This document shows, piece by piece, positions 17,079 through 25,260 of a DNA stretch of 29,458 bases (position 1 is the first letter of the stretch; each line of letters starts with the position of its first letter). The notes under the pieces were generated by a model. That model searched no databases. It had not been told where the DNA came from and saw only the letters and a list, made by a program, of their open reading frames with translations. Source of the DNA: Bacteroidales bacterium UBA5382 (GTDB lineage Bacteria; Bacteroidota; Bacteroidia; Bacteroidales; Dysgonomonadaceae); the NCBI GenBank assembly GCA_002409745.1, contig DHOU01000038.1, positions 64,658-94,115 of the forward strand, written 5' to 3'. The position numbers and the translations under genes were made by a program.

Positions 17079-17865
17079 TTAGAGCTTTTCGATTTCTTCG
17101 GCAGAAAGTCCGGTGATTTTAGTAATAACCGGAAGCGACAGCCCTTCAGCTTTCATGTTGCGAGCCGTCTCTGTTTTTCCTTCGATTATTCCTTTAGCCC
17201 GTCCTTCAACTCGTCCTTCGGCTATTCCTTTAGCTCTGCCTTCTTGTTGTGCATAGGCAATCGTAGCCAAGTGGTCGCGATAGACCTTGATGCTCTCGTC
17301 GTACTTTTCCCGCTCCTCTTTGCTCAGGGAAGCGATGTCCGCAATCTTCTCCAACTTTTCAAAAGCTGCCTTGCGGGTTTTAAAAGGAATTCTTTTCAGT
17401 GTTTCCATATTCTTTAATATATAAATCCATCGTTCGAAATCTGTTTCGCATTCCTGTTCTTCTTTTGTGAAACAAGGAAGTTCTATGAAAATAAAACGTA
17501 GTTTATCCGTGAATTGTTCATGCGTATCACGGTCGGAAAGCACGATGTCCGACCGTAACTTTCCCGGGGTATCCTGCAAACGGAAATTCATGAAAAAGAC
17601 TCCGTAAACCGGTTTTAGTTCGAACATCCAGTCTCCTCCGCGTTCCCCCTGACGGGTAACGGCCTGCGAGAGGTAATACGTAAATCGCTCCACGATCGCC
17701 CTCAAATTCCGGTAAAAGCTCCTTGTCGAGAAAGCGGATGTCTTTGATTGTTTTCTCTCCAACCAATAAATCGTTTAGAAATTCGATGATCAACTCTTTA
17801 CTGACTTCTTGTCCGAATATCTTTTTAAACCCTACATCCGTAAAGGGATTAATGAACCGCGACAT
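17079..17865 (-). pseudogene. Broken Rpn/PD-(D/E)XK nuclease-family transposase-like gene
   Basis: Two overlapping frames encode one protein. The first (start 17865) has the family N-terminus MSRFINPFTDVGFKKIFG and reads to about GDRGAIY. The second continues out of frame from about RFTYYLSQAVTRQG through ELKPVYGVFFMNFRL to the C-terminal EGRAKGIAEG-type repeats and LPVITKITGLSAEEIEKL. In intact relatives roughly 25-30 residues lie between these points, including the Asp and the E-x-Q (VEMQ-like) catalytic motif. Here they are missing and the frame shifts, so the nuclease is dead. The family (also called T_den putative transposase, TIGR01784-like) promotes recombination. A TACTTTTG element at 17889-17896 could be its promoter. 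Confidence 0.82.
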
Positions 17866-17888
17866 ACACTTTATTTTAATTGTTATTG

Positions 17889-17896
17889 CAAAAGTA
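17889..17896 (-). promoter_or_regulatory. Possible -7 element of the Rpn-type pseudogene
   Basis: Minus-strand TACTTTTG matches TAnnTTTG and sits 24 bases before the start codon at 17865. No -33 TTTG at proper spacing was seen. Confidence 0.4.
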
Positions 17897-17956
17897 GAAA
17901 ATAATTATGAATGATGATATCTTTTAGTGAGCAATCCTGTTTGTTGAATAATCGAC

Positions 17957-18727
17957 TTAAACGATATCTTTTTTGCGGAATCTTTTTAGGGAGAGGAGGT
18001 AAGGGATGACGATCCAAGCCAATAATACGATGAAAGAGAGAACGGCGCTCCAGGTTGTCCCGAACATATCGATAAATACGGCTCCCGAATACCCTAACAT
18101 AGCTGCAATATCTAACCGGAGCATGATTTGCAATCGCGCCAGATCGACCGGATTCAACATTAGCAGCAGCATGGTCAGTCCCTCTATCGGATAATCGCTG
18201 AATTGGAACAAAAGAAATAGTAGAATCGCATCGTAAAGCAGGGTGAAAAACAACCATAGCAGAATGGAAATCCCTATGCCGACGGATTTGTCATCGGTAT
18301 ATACAGCGATAAGAAAAGCGAGGGATACGGAGATGAGGGTGATGCCTATTCCCATGCCGAGAAGTAAAAATCCGGTCATGTTGAAAGAATACACGATAAC
18401 CGGGATGCCTGCGCCTGCTACAAAAGCAAGACAGAGGCTGCCGGAGACTCCCGTGTAGATGCTACCCCAAAGACGTCCTCTTTTGATGGGCTGGCTCAAC
18501 AGGAGCGTGATGAATTCCTTGCTGTTGTAAATATATATGGTGGAATATAGCAACGCCATGAGCGGTACGCTGAAAAGTACGATATACATGACCGTCAACA
18601 CGGCTTTGGACTGGCTTTCTTCGAGCAGGAAAGATATCCATGATACCAAGGCGAGGACGATAAAATAAATGAGCGTTATTTTACTTTTCAGGATATCGAG
18701 GAATATAATCTTCGCTATATTATTCAT
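17957..18727 (-). CDS. nosY: ABC transporter permease NosY
   Basis: Integral membrane protein of 256 residues with six predicted helices (starting at about 16, 45, 92, 124, 157 and 228). Together with NosF it forms the ABC complex that works with NosD to mature the copper centre CuZ of nitrous oxide reductase in the periplasm. The ABC-2 permease layout, the segment YNSKEFITLLLSQPIKRGRLW after helix 2 (typical for NosY coupling region) and the gene order nosD-nosF-nosY support the call. Its start overlaps the end of nosF by 8 bases. It is the last gene of the cluster. Confidence 0.88.
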   Translation of the reverse strand: MNNIAKIIFLDILKSKITLIYFIVLALVSWISFLLEESQSKAVLTVMYIVLFSVPLMALLYSTIYIYNSKEFITLLLSQPIKRGRLWGSIYTGVSGSLCLAFVAGAGIPVIVYSFNMTGFLLLGMGIGITLISVSLAFLIAVYTDDKSVGIGISILLWLFFTLLYDAILLFLLFQFSDYPIEGLTMLLLMLNPVDLARLQIMLRLDIAAMLGYSGAVFIDMFGTTWSAVLSFIVLLAWIVIPYLLSLKRFRKKDIV

Positions 18728-19436
18728 GTTGCGTTTGTCTAAGGATTTTCATAACCGCATCTGTGATAGCCGGTTCCCCCGTATCCTCCAAAAGGGTACG
18801 GACCGGTTTATAAAACAACACTTCGCCTTCTTCCATAAACACGATATGCGAGGCAAGATTATCGAGTTCGCTCAGGACGTGAGACGTGATAAAAATCAGC
18901 TTCCCGTTATCTTTCTCTTTCGATATCTTTTCTTTCAGGATAGCCGAGGCCAAAGGATCGAGTCCGGCGAAAGGTTCATCGAGAATAATCAGTTGCGGGC
19001 GGAACATAAAAGCAAGCGCAGCGCTTACTTTTTGAACGGTTCCCCCGGACAAGGTCCCCATTTTCTTCGTAGCAATCCGGTCCATGTGAAACGATTGATA
19101 GAGCTCGTCGTCCGCCTCGTTTTGATCTCCTCTCACCGTCCTGATCAGGCGGAAAGTATCTTCGACGGACAGATGGCCGGGGAAATTGGCCGCCTGCGGC
19201 ATGAAGCCGATGAGCCTTCGTATTTCCGAATCCCGGCGGACATTCCGGCCGAAAATGATCACCTCGCCCGTTTGCGGCGTTACCAGATTCAGCATGCATT
19301 TGATAAGAGTCGTTTTGCCACAAGCATTAGGGCCTATCAGGGCAATACATTTCTTTGCGCCGTCAAACTCCAGATTGATATTTTTCAAGACATGCAGTTT
19401 CCGATATTGTTTATGCAGATTCCGAATCGTAATCAT
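18720..19436 (-). CDS. nosF: ABC transporter ATP-binding protein NosF
   Basis: Cytoplasmic ATPase of 238 residues driving the NosDFY complex. Walker A GPNACGKTT (residues 35-43), ABC signature LSGGTVQKV (129-137, slightly variant after the glycines, as usual for NosF), Walker B LIILDEP (149-155) and a switch His in FITSH. Starts within the last codons of nosD (4-base ATGA overlap) and overlaps nosY, so the three are translationally coupled. The transported species is not settled in the literature; copper-sulfur delivery to NosZ through NosD is the favoured model. Confidence 0.92.
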   Translation of the reverse strand: MITIRNLHKQYRKLHVLKNINLEFDGAKKCIALIGPNACGKTTLIKCMLNLVTPQTGEVIIFGRNVRRDSEIRRLIGFMPQAANFPGHLSVEDTFRLIRTVRGDQNEADDELYQSFHMDRIATKKMGTLSGGTVQKVSAALAFMFRPQLIILDEPFAGLDPLASAILKEKISKEKDNGKLIFITSHVLSELDNLASHIVFMEEGEVLFYKPVRTLLEDTGEPAITDAVMKILRQTQHE

Positions 19437-20686
19437 AGGGCATGTTGTTTAATTGCCGGTTTGTCGTCCACGAAGTTTTGGGGTGTGACGGTAGGAATGA
19501 TTCTTTCGGTTTGCTCTAACAGGTCGACCAGAAAACTCCGGAAGAACAGCATGGCGGCGGGCGTATATTCCGAAATGATCGCGAATAAACTTAACGGATG
19601 ATAGGGGACGTCGCCGATGCCGTCGCGATTAAGATCGTACCCTTTGTATTTGTCCCAGTAATTCCCGCTGAAATAGTTCTTTACGGAATTCCCGTTGGTG
19701 GTGACATCGAAAGTGTTTGCCACGAAATTGTTCCGGCTGAACGTATTTTCGACGCTGCTTGCCATCAGGCGCAAGGCCCAGCCGTTCTCGCGGAAAACAT
19801 TTTCTTGCAGTGTGAGCGACAAGCCGCCTTCCATGAAGATACCCACCGTATTTCGGGCAAATTCGTTGCCGGAAACAGTACCATGGGAAATGTCCTTGAG
19901 CAAAAGTCCGTAAGAAGCTCCCCCCGTGTTGTTTCGGAACGTATTGTGCCGCATATTGATGTGGTTGGAAAACATGACGGCGACGCCCGCTCCGTTTTCA
20001 TGGAATATATTATGGAGGTAATCGTCGTAATTGGAGAACATGAAGTGCAGGCCATACCTCAAACATCGCGCGACATCATTATCCCGGATGACGGAATTGG
20101 AAACGAATTCGAGATAGATGCCGTCCCGGTGCCTGCGGATATGATTTCCTTTGATGGTAAGGTTCCGGCTTTTCCAGCAATGGATGGCATTTCCGATGAG
20201 CGGGTTTTCCGCAATGGACGTACTTATCCTATTATCCTCCAGCCGGCAACCCTGCGCCTCCTGAACGAGTATTCCGATGGAATTATCGGCAAACTCATTG
20301 CCTTTGATCGTCACTCCGGAGACACCCCTGTTTATTTTTAATCCGCAATACTCTTTTAGGGAAGACTTTCCCGAATGAATGACGGTAAACCCTTCGAAGA
20401 TCACCTCATTTGCAAAAATGGAAACCACATCGCCTTTGTTGCCGCCGTCAATCACGGGAGAGCCGATTCCTATTAAGACGACCGGAATGGTAATAACCGG
20501 CATTTCGCGGTATAAGCCTTCATGAACGATGATACTATCGCCCGCCTTTGCCATAGCCAAGGCTTCGGAAATACTGTTCGTTTGCCGTCCGCTCCCCACA
20601 TGGATACTTCCCGCACGCACCATGGAGGAAACGCCGTGGCAAAAAAGAATGAGAAAGCAGGGAATCAAAAACCGATATCTTCCCAT
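19433..20686 (-). CDS. nosD: Periplasmic NosZ maturation protein NosD
   Basis: A protein of 417 residues with a Sec signal peptide (MGRYRFLIPCFLILFCHG) followed by a right-handed parallel beta-helix of CASH/NosD repeats: many N-x-I/F-x-x-N turns such as GNEFADNSIGILVQEAQGC, SRNLTIKGNHIRRHRDGIYL and NTVGIFMEGGL. NosD receives copper (from NosL) and hands it, with sulfide, to NosZ for CuZ assembly. The frame is open 72 codons further upstream, inside nosL, but those codons lack a signal and overlap the NosL domain. ATG 20686 overlaps the nosL end by 22 bases, which fits a coupled operon. Confidence 0.92.
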   Translation of the reverse strand: MGRYRFLIPCFLILFCHGVSSMVRAGSIHVGSGRQTNSISEALAMAKAGDSIIVHEGLYREMPVITIPVVLIGIGSPVIDGGNKGDVVSIFANEVIFEGFTVIHSGKSSLKEYCGLKINRGVSGVTIKGNEFADNSIGILVQEAQGCRLEDNRISTSIAENPLIGNAIHCWKSRNLTIKGNHIRRHRDGIYLEFVSNSVIRDNDVARCLRYGLHFMFSNYDDYLHNIFHENGAGVAVMFSNHINMRHNTFRNNTGGASYGLLLKDISHGTVSGNEFARNTVGIFMEGGLSLTLQENVFRENGWALRLMASSVENTFSRNNFVANTFDVTTNGNSVKNYFSGNYWDKYKGYDLNRDGIGDVPYHPLSLFAIISEYTPAAMLFFRSFLVDLLEQTERIIPTVTPQNFVDDKPAIKQHAL

Positions 20687-21684
20687 GAAATGATTTCCGC
20701 ATGGAGTTGTGTCGCTGCTTCTTCCGCCTCCTTTCGCGTTTCGAAAGCGGCGATATTCCCGTTCATCGGACTTTTGACGTCCCCGCCTTTGATATAAAAG
20801 GCTTTCGTCGCATCTAAGAAACGATCTTCTTTCGAATAATCGGAAACATAGCTCTTCTTCACCTTGGCATCTTTGTTTTCCTCCAAATAATTGACAAGGC
20901 AAAAGAAATCGTCGAATTTTAAACAGCGGCCTTTATCGGTGATAATTTGCGCATCGAATTTGGAATCGACAATCGTCATTCTGCAACGTTCACATTCATC
21001 TTCGTTCAGTCGGACAGTTTGCGGACGGTCGTTGACGCAGGAAAAGAGAATCGGAGCCAACAACGGGAGGAACAAGATATTTGCAGCCGCCCCCTTTTTC
21101 TTGAAGATACGATGGGCCCGGTACTCTTTTATGACGACAAAAGCCAATATCAATGCGGCTACAAGGAGCAGGACACCCCCGATATCGGGAATGGAATAGG
21201 CGCCGAAGTTAAGGAGCTGTTTATAGCCTAAAACAGGAGGCGAATAGGCCATGCCTGGGACTTTTATGGCAGCCGTGGGATCTAAGTTGTGCCCGTAGTT
21301 GTAGTTCCATCGATAAAAGTCGACTAAGGAAATAAGGCCGAAAACGACAAACGAAATGAAACTGATCAACGACATTTTGCGGCTTCGGAGAATGGCAGTA
21401 ACGAGAATCAATACGGCAAAGGCAGCCAGGATATAGGGCAAAACGGTGAATTCGACAAAGTTTTCGGCATGCAAGGTCTGCATTCCGATATAATGGTTGA
21501 GGCCGTTTACCGCATCGACATCTCCGCCTATTTTATCGGGATATAATTGCAATACCAATCCTTCGGGATATTGGGGAGCCGATAGTTCGATTCTCCACAA
21601 GGGGAGAAAAACGGAAGCAGCCAGCAAAACGGCGCATACGATTAATAGAATTGTTGACAGAGCGGATATCTTATTTTTATTCAT
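20665..21684 (-). CDS. nosL: NosL copper chaperone fused to an N-terminal membrane domain
   Basis: A protein of 339 residues in two parts. Residues 1-190 form a membrane domain with four predicted helices (about 7-28, 79-99, 103-123 and 165-186) and conserved-looking polar loops (GLNHYIGM, WNYNYGHNLDPTAAIKVPGM). A fifth hydrophobic segment (200-215) ends in a lipobox-like LFSC (Cys216) followed by the NosL domain. Its Cu(I) site CERCRM is at 231-236 (Cys231, Cys234, Met236), with later NosL marks KFDDFFCLVNYL and AFYIKGGDVKSPMNGNIAAF. Ordinary NosL is a lipoprotein of about 150-190 residues, so this looks like a lipoprotein gene fused to the membrane protein before it. It delivers copper to NosD/NosZ. 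It lies between nosZ and nosD. Confidence 0.9.
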   Translation of the reverse strand: MNKNKISALSTILLIVCAVLLAASVFLPLWRIELSAPQYPEGLVLQLYPDKIGGDVDAVNGLNHYIGMQTLHAENFVEFTVLPYILAAFAVLILVTAILRSRKMSLISFISFVVFGLISLVDFYRWNYNYGHNLDPTAAIKVPGMAYSPPVLGYKQLLNFGAYSIPDIGGVLLLVAALILAFVVIKEYRAHRIFKKKGAAANILFLPLLAPILFSCVNDRPQTVRLNEDECERCRMTIVDSKFDAQIITDKGRCLKFDDFFCLVNYLEENKDAKVKKSYVSDYSKEDRFLDATKAFYIKGGDVKSPMNGNIAAFETRKEAEEAATQLHAEIISWEDIGF

Positions 21685-21706
21685 GTTCTAAGCTTGTTTA
21701 TGCACT

Positions 21707-21754
21707 TTGAGGGTGCATCAAAAGCTCATAAAATTTACTTTTGACCACCCTCAA
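21707..21754 (-). other. Inverted repeat between nosZ and nosL
   Basis: Arms at 21707-21724 and 21738-21754 are complementary except for a 2-versus-1 base bulge (TTGAGGGTG plus TCAAAAG in both), with a 13-base AT-rich loop. No T-run follows in the direction of nos transcription. It is therefore more likely an mRNA processing, stability or attenuation element that lowers nosLDFY expression relative to nosZ than a full terminator. Confidence 0.7.
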
Positions 21755-21765
21755 GGCTTGTATTT

Positions 21766-23751
21766 TTATTTGCCGACAGGTTTATCGTCCAGCGTATACG
21801 AGAGCGGAACATTCCTTCCTTTGGCGGAAACACGTACATAACCCTGCATTTCCTGATGCAGCGCACTGCAAAAGTCGGTGCAGTAGAAAGGGAATATGCC
21901 AGTCTTTGCGGGAACCCATTTCAATGTTTGCGTTTCCCCGGGCATCACCAGCAACTCCGCGTTCGTATTTCCCTTTACAGCCAACCCGTGGGGGATATCC
22001 CACTCCTGTTCGATATTGGTCAGATGGAAATAAACGGTATCTCCCAATGTGATACCTTCGATGTTGTCGGGAGCCATGTGCGAGCGTATCGCCGTCATAT
22101 AAATATGTACCACGTTGCCTTCTTTCACCACTTTCGCTTCTTTCTCGGATTTGGCGGCATACGGATGCTGGTTTTCGGCCAGGTCGTAGAACTGTTTCTG
22201 CTTATCCTTAATCAAATCTGCGGGAAGGGCGACGGCATTGTGCGGTTCACCGACCGTAGGAAAGTCCAAAATGAGTTTCATCTTGTCTCCACTGATATCG
22301 TACAACTGAGCGCTTTGAGTCAGTTCGGGGCCGGTAGGCAAAAACCGGTCTTTGGTTATTTTGTTGTAGGCAACCAGGTATTTCCCGTAAGGTTTTACGG
22401 TGTTTCCCCCCATCACCGAAAGATGTCCGATAGAATAATAGGTGGGTACCCGGTCTAAGACTTTCAGTTCTTTGATGTTCCATTTTACCACCTCGGAAGA
22501 AACAAAGAAACTCGTATAGGCATTTCCGCTATCGTCAAACTCCGTGTGCAAAGCTCCCAATCCGGAATCCTTCACTTCCCCGTACAGGGCGGATTCGTAT
22601 TTAATGACATTGACTCCTTCTATCTGTCCGTCAAAAGCTTTGTCTTCGATGGCTTTTTGAATCTTATCGAAACTAAATACCGGAATAACGGCGGCTAACT
22701 TACCGCTGCCGACAATGTATTCGCCGGAAGGATCGATATCGACGCCGTGAGGTGATTTGGGACAAGGAATGAAATAACAAGCGTCGTTGATTTCTTTGGT
22801 ATCCAAAACCAAAGCCTCCTTCATCGTTTCGGATGTCGCCGCATGCCGGTTTTCATTCCATACATTGTGCACATACGAGCAGGGTTGTTTTTGTCCTTTA
22901 CCTGCTTTCACATATTCTTCGATTTTTTTCCAGTTTACGGCTAAAATAAAATCCTTGTCATTTTGAGATGCATTGACTTCCAATAGAGAGTGAGCCTGTT
23001 CGGTGTTATAACAAGAAAAGAAAGACCATCCGTGCGATTTGCCTTTTCCGGCGCGGCTCAGGTCGAAATTGAATCCCGGCACGAGAAGCTGGAATGATAA
23101 AGTCATGTGGCCTGTAGCGGGATCCACTTGGATGAAACTGATATGTCCCTTGAAATTTTCCTTGTAGCTGTTGATCGGCACATCGCCGTCGGCATAATCG
23201 GGAGGAACGCTGAAGCGCGTGCCTGCGACCACATATTCCGTGTTTTCCGTCACAAAAGGAGAGGAGTGATTGCCGGCGCTATTGGGCAATTCAATTATCT
23301 CAGCCGTTTTGAAGGTTGTCAAGTCGATCCGGGCTATGCGTGGAGTATTGTTTCCGTTGATAAATAGCCATCGGCCGTCATAGTTTCCGCCGGTTTGGGA
23401 TAAATCGGCATGGTGCGAATCGTCCCATGGGACAAATCCGTTGGAAGTGTTGAGCATCGGTTTTGTCTCTTCGCTGAAGCCCCATCCGTTTTCTCCGTTG
23501 ACGGAAAATACGGGAATCACTTTCAATAATCTGCCGGAAGGAAGGCCGTATACGGCAAGCTGTCCGCTGAAACCTCCCGACACAAAATCGTAAAACTCAT
23601 CGTATTGTCCGGGTGCAACATAGGCTTTTTCTGCCGCGTCCTCACTAAAAGCGCTCGTGGCGGATTTGGGCCTGCACGATGGTAGTCCGGTTGCGATTAG
23701 AAGCATGACCGAGACTATCAGTAAACATGTTCTTTTTTTTTGAGTTTCCAT
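21766..23751 (-). CDS. nosZ: Nitrous oxide reductase NosZ, clade II (Sec-dependent lipoprotein type)
   Basis: Reduces N2O to N2 in the periplasm. From ATG 23751 the protein has 661 residues; a longer frame begins at 23799 but the signal peptide starts at METQKKRT. The signal is Sec-type with lipobox LPSC (Cys26), not Tat, which marks clade II. CuZ histidine regions: DDSHHADL, SAGNHSSPF, CPKSPHGVDIDPSGEY, LGALHTEFDDSGNAYT, SIGHLSVMGG and VGEPHNAVALP. The C-terminal cupredoxin CuA site is intact: the IPHGLAV His, and CTDFCSALHQEM with Cys624, Cys628, His632 and Met635. First nos gene in the cluster; downstream genes provide copper and CuZ assembly. No FNR-like box or TAnnTTTG element was found just upstream. 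Confidence 0.96.
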   Translation of the reverse strand: METQKKRTCLLIVSVMLLIATGLPSCRPKSATSAFSEDAAEKAYVAPGQYDEFYDFVSGGFSGQLAVYGLPSGRLLKVIPVFSVNGENGWGFSEETKPMLNTSNGFVPWDDSHHADLSQTGGNYDGRWLFINGNNTPRIARIDLTTFKTAEIIELPNSAGNHSSPFVTENTEYVVAGTRFSVPPDYADGDVPINSYKENFKGHISFIQVDPATGHMTLSFQLLVPGFNFDLSRAGKGKSHGWSFFSCYNTEQAHSLLEVNASQNDKDFILAVNWKKIEEYVKAGKGQKQPCSYVHNVWNENRHAATSETMKEALVLDTKEINDACYFIPCPKSPHGVDIDPSGEYIVGSGKLAAVIPVFSFDKIQKAIEDKAFDGQIEGVNVIKYESALYGEVKDSGLGALHTEFDDSGNAYTSFFVSSEVVKWNIKELKVLDRVPTYYSIGHLSVMGGNTVKPYGKYLVAYNKITKDRFLPTGPELTQSAQLYDISGDKMKLILDFPTVGEPHNAVALPADLIKDKQKQFYDLAENQHPYAAKSEKEAKVVKEGNVVHIYMTAIRSHMAPDNIEGITLGDTVYFHLTNIEQEWDIPHGLAVKGNTNAELLVMPGETQTLKWVPAKTGIFPFYCTDFCSALHQEMQGYVRVSAKGRNVPLSYTLDDKPVGK

Positions 23752-23827
23752 TTGTTTAAAATTAGTATGATTTTTAGTATGAATGCTAACCGTCAGCAAT
23801 TTGTAATAGGTTGTTCATTTAATTACT

Positions 23828-24511
23828 TTATGATTGTTCGGCTTTTTTGTTTTCTTTTTCCGCTTTTTTGCGGGTGCCGCGGTCGACGATTTTGCGGGCG
23901 TTGCGGTATTGGCTGTAGAATTCGGTACCGACGAAGAGCAACATCATTTTGTCAAGACGGTAGAAGATTTGATGCAACTCGTCGATATAGAATGCCACGC
24001 TTTCGATTTTTGTGGAGCGTTCGGTAATCAGTTGGCGGGGATCATTTACTAAATCGGTATAAACCTGTATCTTGGTTTCGGCGCCGGTGAAATCTTCAGC
24101 AACCACTCCGAACTCAACCAACGGTTCCGCGAGGGGTTTTACCTTCTCGATGATACTGTTGAATAGTTGCGGCAGATTGCCGTCCTGTACTTTTTTGAAC
24201 GTTGTTTCCGTCACGTTCAAATGGTCGTGTAAGGCGTTGTTGTTATTATCGAGGGCATACACGCAAGCCGGTCCGGCGATTTTAATGATCGCGGCAATGG
24301 CCTGCGCTTTTGCCTTTTCCTTGTCTTTCGTGGTGCCGGTGGTAATGATTTTCGCTTCTTTGTCGGCGCTATCCAGATTTGCCAGTGCCGTATTCAGGTT
24401 TTCGTCTAATGTAACGAAACGGGGGATGGCGCTCCATAACGTTTGGTTTTCCTTTACTGTATTGCCGGCTGTATGCGCCATGTCGGAATAATTTTGTTGT
24501 TTTGTTGTCAT
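23828..24511 (-). CDS. Unrecognised cytosolic helical protein (227 aa)
   Basis: A protein of 227 residues with no signal peptide and no long hydrophobic segment. The sequence is predicted mainly alpha-helical with Asn/Asp-rich turns (ALDNNNNALHDHLNV), a conserved-looking C-terminal block (YRLDKMMLLFVGTEFYSQYRNARKIVDRGTR) and a highly charged Lys/Glu tail. I do not recognise the family. It ends 76 bases before nosZ in the same direction and could share its transcript, but could equally be an independent gene with its own TACCTTTG element at 24562-24569. Codon use resembles the neighbours. Confidence 0.7.
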   Translation of the reverse strand: MTTKQQNYSDMAHTAGNTVKENQTLWSAIPRFVTLDENLNTALANLDSADKEAKIITTGTTKDKEKAKAQAIAAIIKIAGPACVYALDNNNNALHDHLNVTETTFKKVQDGNLPQLFNSIIEKVKPLAEPLVEFGVVAEDFTGAETKIQVYTDLVNDPRQLITERSTKIESVAFYIDELHQIFYRLDKMMLLFVGTEFYSQYRNARKIVDRGTRKKAEKENKKAEQS

Positions 24512-24561
24512 AACGCAATTGATTTTCTATTATCTTATTTTTTATTCTATAAATGTAAAGG

Positions 24562-24569
24562 CAAAGGTA
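24562..24569 (-). promoter_or_regulatory. Probable -7 promoter element of the 227-residue gene
   Basis: Minus-strand TACCTTTG matches TAnnTTTG exactly, 50 bases before the start at 24511. A TTAA replaces the -33 TTTG at roughly the right distance. Confidence 0.45.
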
Positions 24570-24882
24570 GATAATTCGCAGAGAATAAGGTTAAGTTCGG
24601 ATGTAAATAATATTAAATAGATGTAACGATGATTAATTTGCTTGCTTTGCTTTATTATTATACAGTATTATGTGCCTGTTTTGGGCATTTTGTCGCTTAT
24701 AAATGATATGATTTTCTTTTTCAAGTATTGAATAGTAGGTGTTCGGCCGGATTGAATAGTCGTTTCGGACAGATGCTTTTTGTCTTTTCCTGTCGATGAA
24801 GATGTTTGACGGACTCTTTTTTTTGATTTGTTTTCTAAATTTGATGATGGCATGGAAAACGGGAAAATCTTAAAGTCACTGC
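24570..24882. other. AT-rich intergenic stretch, possibly decayed repeat
   Basis: No supported gene. A Lys/Ser/Thr-rich 61-codon frame on the minus strand (24668-24853) has no recognisable domain. Pieces such as CTGTCGATGA (about 24790) and GTTTGACGGACT (about 24803) resemble the units of the adjacent 21-bp array, with small insertions that break the phase. The region is therefore probably an older, eroded part of that array. Confidence 0.35.
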
Positions 24883-25260
24883 GATTTATTTAAGGTTAAA
24901 TTGTATTTTTGATGAAGTCAATCCGATTTATTTTGCGGACAGTCTCTTTTATCTTTCATCCAATGGCATTTTTTCTTTGGACGATGGCATTTCTTTGCCC
25001 ATAAGCCGTATTCATTTTATGGATAATCTTATTTATTTTAGAGTCACGGGCATTTATTTGACATCAACTTCAATTTATTTGACCGTCTTTGGTGTTTTTT
25101 CTGCATCTACCCTTATTTATTTATCTATCGAGGACATTTATTGGCCCGTCGATGGCATTTCTCGTATAGACATTCGCATTTATTTTACCGTCACGGGCGT
25201 TTACTCCTCAGCCGGTGTCTTTTTTTCACCGCCGGGCTTGTTTTCTCTATCACCGGAATG
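24883..25260. repeat. Degenerate 21-bp tandem array, 18 units in perfect phase
   Basis: Eighteen consecutive 21-base units begin at 24883, 24904, 24925 and so on to 25240 without a single insertion or deletion. The consensus (plus strand) is about nATTTATTTnACCGTCnnGG, but individual units differ at roughly a third to half of positions. The T-rich first half is best kept; units starting at 25051, 25072, 25135 and 25177 are closest to consensus. The array fills the gap between pnuC and the 227-residue gene. One plus-strand frame stays open across all 18 units as a 7-residue repeat (IYLTVTG-like) but has no ATG at its beginning. There are no unique spacers, so it is not CRISPR. Confidence 0.85.

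Noticed and set aside
19598..20341. 247-codon plus-strand frame antisense to nosD
   Set aside because: Shadow frame with no domain; the minus-strand NosD beta-helix is clear.
24668..24853. 61-codon Lys/Ser/Thr-rich minus-strand frame
   Set aside because: It has no recognisable domain and overlaps sequence resembling eroded 21-bp repeat units; a real gene cannot be supported, though it is not excluded.
24883..25260. CRISPR array
   Set aside because: Units are contiguous 21-mers with no unique spacers, and no cas genes are nearby.
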